From an uncultured Eubacterium sp. (GTDB taxonomy: Bacteria; Bacillota; Clostridia; Lachnospirales; Lachnospiraceae), in assembly GCA_949959185.1 (NCBI GenBank), contig CATLIX010000036.1, positions 1 through 36,739 of the forward strand: DNA of 36,739 nucleotides. Direction: 5' to 3'. This document shows, piece after piece, positions 17,558-24,336 of the stretch. Position 1 is the first letter of the stretch; each line of letters starts with the position of its first letter. The notes beneath the pieces were generated by a model. The model was not told where the DNA came from, made no database searches, and saw only the letters and a program-made list of their open reading frames with translations. A program made the translations under genes and the position numbers.

Positions 17558-18772
17558 TTAAAGGTTCCCGCTGTTGATTCTGTCCGTAGCCTGAGAATCC
17601 CGTATCAGCCGCGCGCCCTGTGCCTGGGAATAAAACAGCACTTTTGGCAAATCCCTGCTCAGAAACAGGTTGATTCCCTCTGTGACAGAATAAGCCCCCA
17701 CCCGCTCAAAAACCAGCACATCTCCCACTTTCCCTCCGGTCAGTGGAAACTGTTTTACAATCACATCCGCAGTGGTACAGAGAGAACCGCACAGATTCCA
17801 TTTTTCTTCTGTCTGTTCTTTTGCTGAACCGGTGCCGGCATCTACTGGCGGACTTCCGCAGGAAATATGCCGCACATGGGGAAGTTTCATGGCCATGGTC
17901 TGCCCATAATAATTCAGGTGATGGATTCCTCCGTCCACAATTCCGTAAATCTGTCCCTGTGTGTCTTTCCGGTCCACAATGGAGGTCAGAAAGCTGCCGC
18001 AGTCCGCGGTCAGAAATCTTCCCATTTCCAATGTGATTTTCCCTCCAAATCTCATATTCTGAACCAGCTTCCGGAATTCTTCCAGCAGCCTCTCCGGAGA
18101 TTCTTCCGCATCAGACTGAAAGTAAGGTACCCAAAATCCCGGCCCGTATTCCAGTTCCTTCACAGAATGCCCCTGTTCACGTACCTCCTGGCAGAAATCA
18201 TCAAGGCTTTTCAGTTCCTGTTCTATCAAAGCCAGATTCTTTTTCTGGGTGCCGGAATAATACTGAATCCCCTGAAAAATAAGCTCCGGATATTTTTCCT
18301 GCTCTGCAAATATTTTAACAGCCAGCGTTCTGTCCACGCCAAACTGGTTGCCGCTGCTGATACGAACAAGTACGTTCAGATGATACCCTGTATTCCGGGC
18401 GCATTCTGCTAACAGTTCCATCTGCCGCAGTGACTCAATGGTAAAAATTCCTCTGCCCTGGCAGTTTTTCACAATCCTCAGTATATCTTCCGGTTCCTTA
18501 TTAACGCCCGAAATCACCAGGCGTTCCATGGGAAGCTGTTCCCGCTCACAAATCCGGAATTCTCCCGGCGAACATACCTCAAACCGTTCCACGAAAGGCT
18601 CCATGGCCCCTGTCAGAAAAGGATTGGCTTTCATGGCATAGCACAAATCCATATGTTCCTGTTTCAGAACCGATGAAATTTTTTTCAGCCTCTCTGCCAG
18701 CGCATCCAGATCAAACACATATGCAGGGGTCTGATACTCCTGCAGAATGTTCCTTATTTCCTGCTCTTTCAT
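17558..18772 (-). CDS. Fold-type III PLP decarboxylase (LysA/BtrK-like)
   Basis: A 404-residue alanine-racemase-fold decarboxylase related to diaminopimelate and ornithine decarboxylases. The PLP lysine is K48 (YAMKANP), the barrel continues with GIQYYSGTQ and EMGRFL, and the C-terminal half supplies the active cysteine C332 in GSLCTTAD and Y361 in GAYS. From memory, the VPYF after the glycine loop, SGTQ and IVDGGIHH resemble BtrK, which decarboxylates glutamate while it is attached to the carrier BtrI. Odd point: the usual phosphate-binding GGGFG reads GPGFW here. With a carrier protein gene next, a carrier-bound amino acid is the likely substrate (inference). Free diaminopimelate is the main alternative. 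The start at 18772 follows AGGAGG. Confidence 0.82.
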   Translation of the reverse strand: MKEQEIRNILQEYQTPAYVFDLDALAERLKKISSVLKQEHMDLCYAMKANPFLTGAMEPFVERFEVCSPGEFRICEREQLPMERLVISGVNKEPEDILRIVKNCQGRGIFTIESLRQMELLAECARNTGYHLNVLVRISSGNQFGVDRTLAVKIFAEQEKYPELIFQGIQYYSGTQKKNLALIEQELKSLDDFCQEVREQGHSVKELEYGPGFWVPYFQSDAEESPERLLEEFRKLVQNMRFGGKITLEMGRFLTADCGSFLTSIVDRKDTQGQIYGIVDGGIHHLNYYGQTMAMKLPHVRHISCGSPPVDAGTGSAKEQTEEKWNLCGSLCTTADVIVKQFPLTGGKVGDVLVFERVGAYSVTEGINLFLSRDLPKVLFYSQAQGARLIRDSQATDRINSGNL

Positions 18773-18843
18773 GTCTGTTCCTCCTGACATATCTCTGCAA
18801 GCATAGCGGGCAGGCCCGCTTCACCTCTCCTGTTCTCCGGATC

Positions 18844-19332
18844 CTATGCAGAAAACTGTTTCTTCAGGATATCATAGGTTTTGTTAATCATCTGCAGAGT
18901 ACCTGTGTCTCCTGCAAGATTATCCGGGTGATAAATCTTAATCAGTTCTTTATAGCGTTTCTTTAATGCAAGCTCATTGTTCACACCGGAGAAAAACATT
19001 TCCGCTTCAGAACTGTCAAACACCGCCTGGGAATGAAATCCTCCAAAATTTCCGCCATACTGTTCTTTTTCCCTGGCTATCTCCTGCTTTTCTTTTGCAA
19101 CTTTCTTTAATTCATTCTCCAGTATCTTCCATTTCATCTGAAACAGCCGGGATTCTTCTGCAAGGCGTTTTTCATCCATTTTTTTCCTGAAATAAAATTC
19201 CTTCTTCTCCCGCTCAAACTCCCGTCTGTCCTGTTCCAGCTTCCTCTGCTGATTCTGCAGCATTCTTTCCTGCTGTTCTTCTGTAGCCTGCTCATGAATC
19301 AGCTCGCTTACCGCCTCATCAGGCTGATACAT
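18844..19332 (-). CDS. J-domain protein with N-terminal coiled coil
   Basis: A 162-residue protein with a C-terminal partial J domain: RYKELIKIYHPDN carries the HPD motif at 135-137 and is followed by MINKTYDILKK. Residues 15-92 are a long, highly charged, predicted coiled coil. This order, coil first and J domain last, is the reverse of DnaJ, and zinc-finger and substrate-binding domains are missing. It may recruit DnaK to a partner held by the coil, but no specific role can be given. It follows a good promoter and an AAGGAGG site and is the first gene of the long unit, 71 bases ahead of the decarboxylase. Confidence 0.78.
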   Translation of the reverse strand: MYQPDEAVSELIHEQATEEQQERMLQNQQRKLEQDRREFEREKKEFYFRKKMDEKRLAEESRLFQMKWKILENELKKVAKEKQEIAREKEQYGGNFGGFHSQAVFDSSEAEMFFSGVNNELALKKRYKELIKIYHPDNLAGDTGTLQMINKTYDILKKQFSA

Positions 19333-19441
19333 AACTCTGCCTCCTTTTTGCCGGACTCTGTCCTTTCGGCATACGATACGTTACGGTTCCGGTGTCCGGC
19401 ATTACTGCCGCATAGTGCATGGCACCGTTTAAACAGTAACC

Positions 19442-19470
19442 ATTATACAATATATAGTTTTAAATAGCAA
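19442..19470 (-). promoter_or_regulatory. Promoter of the ten-gene unit
   Basis: On the minus strand -35 TTGCTA (19465-19470), a 17-base spacer and a perfect -10 TATAAT (19442-19447). The leader before the J-domain start codon is about 100 bases. No other clear promoter was seen inside the unit down to thiI. Confidence 0.7.
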
Positions 19471-19504
19471 GAACAAAGCTGAGAAGTCCTCTGCTGCGAA
19501 TCAG

Positions 19505-19543
19505 AAAAATGCCGGAACACGATTTCCCTGTTCCGGCATTTTT
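19505..19543 (-). terminator. Terminator of the spore coat gene pair
   Basis: A perfect 11-bp stem ATGCCGGAACA/TGTTCCGGCAT with T runs on both sides begins right after the stop codon of the minus-strand coat gene. It lies just upstream of the promoter of the ten-gene unit and could act in both directions. Confidence 0.88.
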
Positions 19544-19544
19544 C

Positions 19545-19817
19545 CTAAAAGTTCTGCATACACTGTCCAAATTTCTGTTTTGCTTCGTCTACTTTCTGGG
19601 TCTCGGCAGAGGGAGTTGGATAATAACCTCTCTCATGCATCATATTAAATACCTCGTTCTGAATGTTGTGTTCTTTTTCCAGACAGTCCAGAATGGCATT
19701 TCTCACATTGTCGTGAACGCATTCGTTGGAAAAGGTATTGTACAGTGTGGTGGCTGTTTTTTCTGCGGTCAGTGCATCCGCAAACATTTCTTTTTCTGAA
19801 TAAAATGACTGCTGCAT
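19545..19817 (-). CDS. CotF-family spore coat protein
   Basis: A 90-residue protein resembling the CotF family of spore coat proteins, with a ferritin-like two-helix pattern (FADALTAEKTATTLYN, then EKEHNIQNEVFNMMHERGYY). The aromatic-rich tail ending in a tyrosine, proline and glutamine stretch is typical. The start at 19817 follows AAGGAGAG. It is preceded on the same strand by a second, shorter relative and followed by a strong terminator. Expression in the mother cell during sporulation is expected from the family; no confident sigma-E or sigma-K promoter was seen. Confidence 0.75.
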   Translation of the reverse strand: MQQSFYSEKEMFADALTAEKTATTLYNTFSNECVHDNVRNAILDCLEKEHNIQNEVFNMMHERGYYPTPSAETQKVDEAKQKFGQCMQNF

Positions 19818-19839
19818 GGTCTCTCTCCTTTTCATATGC

Positions 19840-20025
19840 TTAGCTTAACTGGGAATACAGGGAACGGAAATGTTCCTTATGCTCATTGGAAATTTCAGTA
19901 AATTTCGCCTTCATTTCCGAATCCGTGCTGTTATCTGCCAGCACCTGAAACTTTTTAATCAGAAGCTCCTCGCCGGTAAGCAAATCATTTAAAGCGGATA
20001 ATTCTTTTTCTGAAATCTGGTTCAT
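19840..20025 (-). CDS. Small CotF-like / ferritin-like protein
   Basis: A 61-residue helical protein (SEKELSALNDLLTGEELLIK, then a helix ending NEHKEHFRSLYSQL) that looks like the N-terminal half of CotF-type coat proteins. It lies 22 bases upstream of the other coat gene, so the two are probably cotranscribed and may act together. The start at 20025 follows AAAGGAGA; an in-frame extension upstream to 20094 lacks such a site. Confidence 0.7.
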   Translation of the reverse strand: MNQISEKELSALNDLLTGEELLIKKFQVLADNSTDSEMKAKFTEISNEHKEHFRSLYSQLS

Positions 20026-20051
20026 GGGAATCTCCTTTCGCTTGTCTGTAT

Positions 20052-20088
20052 CAGGCAATGTGAAATCTGTCATATAAATCATTGCCTG
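20052..20088. repeat. Inverted repeat in the coat gene leader
   Basis: A perfect 9-bp inverted repeat, CAGGCAATG and CATTGCCTG, with a 19-base spacer, lies 27 bases upstream of the first coat gene start. There is no T run, so it could be an operator or an RNA hairpin rather than a terminator. Confidence 0.5.
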
Positions 20089-20204
20089 TCGCATTTATTT
20101 TCCGCTTTTTTTCATCAAATATGCATGTCACTTTTTATGAAATTTTCACATTCTTTCCGTCCGCAGTCTTCTTCCTGGATTCCGGTATGAAAACACCTGA
20201 ATCT

Positions 20205-20750
20205 TCAGGGCATCGAATCAGGTATTTCCAGGCTGAATCCCTGATAAATACTGACTGGTACCTGTTCTCCGAATCCATATTCTTCCATGGTATCTTTTAC
20301 AAAATTATAAACTGTAATTATTTTTTTCTCAGGATCCACCACCCAGTATTCCCTGACGCCGGAATTTCGGTATTTAAACAGCTTTCGGTAATAGTCCATG
20401 GTCCGGCTGGAAGGAGACACAATTTCAATAATCCAGTCCGGCGCCCCGTTGCAGCCCCTGTCATCCAGTTTGCTTTTATCACAGATCACACTGATGTCCG
20501 GCTCCAGATAATTCCGGTTGTCATTGTTCAGAAACACTGCAGAGGGAGCAATGTCCACCTCGCATTCCCCGTGATGGGCGTCAATATAATCCGCTATTTT
20601 CCTGTACATAAATCCAAGAATCTGCTGATGTATCCTGCCAGGAGAAGCCATATCGTAAATCTGCCCGTCAATCAGTTCCGCACGTACTCCTTCCGGCAGT
20701 GCATAAATATCATCCACCGTGAAAAATTCAATATTTCTCGCTGCATCCAT
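20205..20750 (-). CDS. Uma2-family (DUF820) PD-(D/E)XK-fold protein
   Basis: A 181-residue protein of the Uma2/DUF820 family, which has a restriction-endonuclease-like fold. The recognisable line is ELIDGQIYDM, then EPDISVI and DWIIEIVSPSS, where the conserved Asp and Glu could bind metal, then FKYRNSGVREYWVVDP. The family is abundant in cyanobacteria and sporadic in Firmicutes; its function is not established. The ATG at 20750 has AGGAGG nine bases upstream, whereas the GTG at 20759 would abut that site. A TATAAT at 20774-20779 may be its -10 box, without a convincing -35. A short hairpin overlapping the stop codon (20196-20209) could be a weak terminator. Confidence 0.8.
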   Translation of the reverse strand: MDAARNIEFFTVDDIYALPEGVRAELIDGQIYDMASPGRIHQQILGFMYRKIADYIDAHHGECEVDIAPSAVFLNNDNRNYLEPDISVICDKSKLDDRGCNGAPDWIIEIVSPSSRTMDYYRKLFKYRNSGVREYWVVDPEKKIITVYNFVKDTMEEYGFGEQVPVSIYQGFSLEIPDSMP

Positions 20751-20851
20751 GTTCTTCACCCTCCTTTTTTTTTATTATAAACCATCTCCTTCTCAATTAC
20801 TATCCCCATAATTTGCACGAAAACCGGCAGGTTCGTTCCTGTAGCAGAATC

Positions 20852-21874
20852 CTACCCGAAATACATCAGAACTGTCACTGCCCCGGCCAGCGCTGTACTC
20901 AGCCAGAATACAGCTCCCGGACGGTAACTTCCGGTTTCCGTAATTTTCTTTTTTATCCGGTGCTGTTCGTAAAACAGCTCTGTTATGACAATCGCCAGAA
21001 ACAAAAACATCCATCCCAGATACCCCACAGATTCCGGGGAATTATTCTGCATATTGCGCAGCTCAGCTTTTGCAAAAGTAACAGCCACAAAGCCCAGCAC
21101 CTGTACGAGAAAACAGACAACAGAAAAGTATCCCGCCTTTGCAATACGTCTGTCCAGCTCTCTTACCAGTATTCTGTCTATACTGCGGTAATTGTAAAAT
21201 ACCGGTACCACGCACAAATCCACACAATAGGCAAAAATCAGAATGATCTCTGTCAGTTCCCATCTGCTTTCTTCCAGAAATGCGGAGATTCCAAACAACA
21301 ATATGGTTCCGAAAGAAATACAGCCAATATGAACATCCATCTGAATCAGCACTTTTTTCACTTCTTCCAGATTATATTCCACTTTGCCGTCGTACCCTGC
21401 CAGCATGGAAAAATTCCCTGTTTTTACGCTGCCTGAAAAAAACAAATGCAGAAATAACTGGATAAAGACGCCGATGATTACCATAATTACCACACAATCC
21501 ACATACAGATGTCCCGTCATTCCGCCGGCAACCAGATATCCGAATATTACCGCCCCGGTGGCTGCCGCAAGGCGGCCCGGTGTTTTCGGCATGGTCACTT
21601 CCGACTCTTTGGTTCCTTCCATAAATTCATCCAGCGTCATGCTGAACAAAGCTGCTATCTGCTGCAGGGTATACACATCCGGCAGGGTCTTATCCCGCTC
21701 CCAGTTTGACACTGCCTGCCTTGTTACTGAGAGCTGCTCCGCCAGTTCCGACTGGGTATATGGTTTCTGTTCCCGAAAACGTTTTATTTTCTCTCCCAGA
21801 CTCTGTACCGCTTCCTGTTCCTGACTTTTTTCCGGCGTTTCCTGCACTGGATGATTTTCCTCTTTTCGGCTCAT
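20852..21874 (-). CDS. XRE-family regulator with C-terminal membrane domain
   Basis: A 340-residue protein. Residues about 25-88 form a Cro/C1-type helix-turn-helix (LGEKIKRFREQKPYTQSELA, then VTRQAVSNWERDKTLPD). The rest contains about six or seven hydrophobic membrane segments. A DNA-binding domain tethered to a polytopic membrane domain suggests a regulator that senses an envelope or membrane signal, but no target is visible. The first 25 residues are polar and probably disordered. The start at 21874 follows GGGAGAG; an in-frame extension to 21910 is possible. It stands alone between the Uma2 gene and the galactosidase terminator. Confidence 0.8.
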   Translation of the reverse strand: MSRKEENHPVQETPEKSQEQEAVQSLGEKIKRFREQKPYTQSELAEQLSVTRQAVSNWERDKTLPDVYTLQQIAALFSMTLDEFMEGTKESEVTMPKTPGRLAAATGAVIFGYLVAGGMTGHLYVDCVVIMVIIGVFIQLFLHLFFSGSVKTGNFSMLAGYDGKVEYNLEEVKKVLIQMDVHIGCISFGTILLFGISAFLEESRWELTEIILIFAYCVDLCVVPVFYNYRSIDRILVRELDRRIAKAGYFSVVCFLVQVLGFVAVTFAKAELRNMQNNSPESVGYLGWMFLFLAIVITELFYEQHRIKKKITETGSYRPGAVFWLSTALAGAVTVLMYFG

Positions 21875-21969
21875 ACTCTCTCCCTTTCTTTCCCGATTTA
21901 TTTTTTTCATCCTACCACGTTTTTGCCGAATACGCCAGCAACAATCTGTTGCGTGGCCTTTTCTGCCTG

Positions 21970-22012
21970 AAAAAACAGGGATACCGCACTCCCGTTTTGC
22001 AGTATCCCTGTT
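21970..22012 (-). terminator. Terminator of the alpha-galactoside operon
   Basis: On the minus strand AACAGGGATAC pairs with GTATCCCTGTT and the stem ends in TTTTTT. It begins 17 bases after the alpha-galactosidase stop codon. Confidence 0.85.
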
Positions 22013-22029
22013 ACCTGTATATTTTACAC

Positions 22030-24243
22030 TTATTCTGTTTCTGCTTCCTTCAGACGAATATAAATCTGGCAGGAATCATAATTTTCCACCGGAACCGGCA
22101 GAAGCACTCCGCCGTTCATCAGTGCTGCCCCGGTAAAAGTTCCGGCCGGCTCGTTATTTTTCCACATGGAATACATACCTTCCGGACGCAGCCCTCTGAA
22201 TTTTACGGACTGGGCCGCCGGATTTCCATGCAAATCCGTATAAACCACACCCAGATATGCTTCTTTTCCCTCTTTATCCGCATACTCCCAGGCGGTAAAA
22301 TCACGGTTTTCCAGAGGAGAAGTAATTCTGTAATAATTACCGAACTGGAATAAGCGGTAACGCTCCTTAAAGGTGCGTATCTGCTCTCTGGCCTCTGTCT
22401 TTTCTTCTTCTGTCATTTTACTTAAATCCAGCTCATAGCCAAAGGTTCCCTGCATGGCGCAGATTCCCCTTGTCTGAAAAGGCGTTACCCTTCCATTCTG
22501 ATGATTGGGGCATACGGACACATGAGCAGATACGGAAGACATGGGATAGCCAAAAGAGGTTCCGTACTGAATGCTCAGACGTTCAATGGCGTCCGTGTTA
22601 TCACTGCACCAGATCTGGGGCGCATAGTAGAGCATACCGGCATCGTACCTGCCGCCGCCGCCGCTGCAGCCCTCCAGCAGCAAATCCGGATACCGCTCCA
22701 GCATGGCTTCCATTACCTCATACAGACCCAGTACATACCGATGGCGCAGTTCTCCCTGCCGCTCCCTGGGCAGAAGCGCACTGTAGGCAGCCGCCACAGA
22801 GCGGTTCATATCCCATTTTACATACTGAATATTGGCAGAATCCAGTATATCAAATAACCGTTCCTTAATATAATTTTTCACATCCTCACGACTCATATCC
22901 AGCACAAGCTGTGATCTTCCCCGAACAGGCTTTCTGCCCGGAACCACCATGGCCCATTCCGGATGCTTCCGGTACAAATCACTGTCCTCGGAAATCATTT
23001 CCGGTTCAAACCATAAGCCGAACATCAGGCCCATATCATTGACCTTATCCACCAGTTCCTTCATGGAACAGCCCAGCTTCTTTTCATTCACATACCAGTC
23101 CCCAAGGCCGGAATAATCATCGTCCCGTTTTCCAAACCATCCGTCGTCCAGCACCAGCATGTCCAAATCCAGTTCTGCCGCTTCCCTGGCAATTTTCAGA
23201 ATTTTTTCCGCATTAAAATCAAAATAAGTTGCCTCCCAGTTATTTACCAGAATGGGACGTCTTTTGTCTTTCCAGTTACTGCGGATTAAGTTTTTCTGAA
23301 AACCGTTATGATAGCAGTGGGACAGCTGAGACAGTCCCTGACTGCTGTAAGCCATGGCAATTTCCGGTGTGGTAAAACATTCCCCCGGCTGCAGGCTCCA
23401 GGTAAACACAGAATCGTCAATGCCCATGACCAGTCTGGTCTGATGGAACTGATCCACTTCCACATGCATATGGAAGCCGCCGCTGTACAGCAATGAGAAT
23501 CCATAGCAGGCTCCCAGCTCCTCCGTGGTATTCTTTTCCGCAAGAATCACAAAAGGATTATGCTGGTGGCTGGAAGTGCCGCGGGTGCTTCTCAGCTCCG
23601 TAACACCATGAAACAGAGGCACCCGCTCCATTTCCCGCTCTCCGGCATGGCGTCCGTAGAAATGAATCATATCCATTCCGCTGGAATCCATATCCAGGCA
23701 GGCAGACAGAACCTTTGACAGCCGCACCTCCCCGTCCGTTCTGTTCTCCACCATTGCCGCTCTGGTGATGATATCGTGTTCTTCAAACACTCCGTAGTAC
23801 AGATGGACATAAAATTCTTCCTGACTGTCCTTTAAAATAATTTCCAGTGTGTCAACCGGCTCATCTTCAGAGGCAAACATGGCCGGAAGGCCTTCCAGCC
23901 CGTATTTTCCATGGAACGTCCGGTAACTGTCAAAAAACAGCAGGCAGTCTCTGACGCCGGTTCCCAAATCCGCATACATACAGTTTATCCGATAATCTCC
24001 GCTTCCCCGTACCGGAAACTCCTGAGGCAGAAAATCAAGGGAATATGTTCTGTCTTCCCTGGCTTCATAAATATTCCCGGAAAATCCACGGTCAGCCATG
24101 GATATCATATAGGAATAATCTGTCTCATCCGTTTTGCTTCCATAATAAGTGTGCAAAAGGACGCCCTTGCTGTCTGCTTTCATCTGATATGTGCTGTTTC
24201 TGGTCTGAAGGGTAAATACATTGTCTTTGATTATAATTGCCAT
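22030..24243 (-). CDS. Alpha-galactosidase, GH36
   Basis: A 737-residue alpha-galactosidase that removes terminal galactose from raffinose, stachyose and melibiose. An N-terminal beta-sandwich (about 1-325) precedes the barrel with VLDDGWFGKRDDD, then the nucleophile D478 in VKWDMNRS, the GCSGGGGRYD loop and the acid/base D548 in IWCSDNTDAIERL. Length and motifs match the tetrameric Firmicute enzymes. No signal peptide is present, so it works on imported sugar. It is the last gene of the ABC transporter operon, 93 bases after the GH13 gene. The start follows AGAAAGGTAAG. Confidence 0.95.
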   Translation of the reverse strand: MAIIIKDNVFTLQTRNSTYQMKADSKGVLLHTYYGSKTDETDYSYMISMADRGFSGNIYEAREDRTYSLDFLPQEFPVRGSGDYRINCMYADLGTGVRDCLLFFDSYRTFHGKYGLEGLPAMFASEDEPVDTLEIILKDSQEEFYVHLYYGVFEEHDIITRAAMVENRTDGEVRLSKVLSACLDMDSSGMDMIHFYGRHAGEREMERVPLFHGVTELRSTRGTSSHQHNPFVILAEKNTTEELGACYGFSLLYSGGFHMHVEVDQFHQTRLVMGIDDSVFTWSLQPGECFTTPEIAMAYSSQGLSQLSHCYHNGFQKNLIRSNWKDKRRPILVNNWEATYFDFNAEKILKIAREAAELDLDMLVLDDGWFGKRDDDYSGLGDWYVNEKKLGCSMKELVDKVNDMGLMFGLWFEPEMISEDSDLYRKHPEWAMVVPGRKPVRGRSQLVLDMSREDVKNYIKERLFDILDSANIQYVKWDMNRSVAAAYSALLPRERQGELRHRYVLGLYEVMEAMLERYPDLLLEGCSGGGGRYDAGMLYYAPQIWCSDNTDAIERLSIQYGTSFGYPMSSVSAHVSVCPNHQNGRVTPFQTRGICAMQGTFGYELDLSKMTEEEKTEAREQIRTFKERYRLFQFGNYYRITSPLENRDFTAWEYADKEGKEAYLGVVYTDLHGNPAAQSVKFRGLRPEGMYSMWKNNEPAGTFTGAALMNGGVLLPVPVENYDSCQIYIRLKEAETE

Positions 24244-24336
24244 AAATTAACTTACCTTTCTATTCTAATCGTAATTACAGGTAACGGTCACACGGAAACC
24301 GAAACATGGATTCAGGCTGCTTTCTCTGCCGGAATG

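Noticed and set aside
20751-20759. GTG start for the Uma2 gene
   Set aside because: The GTG directly abuts AGGAGG, which leaves no spacing; the ATG at 20750 is correctly placed.
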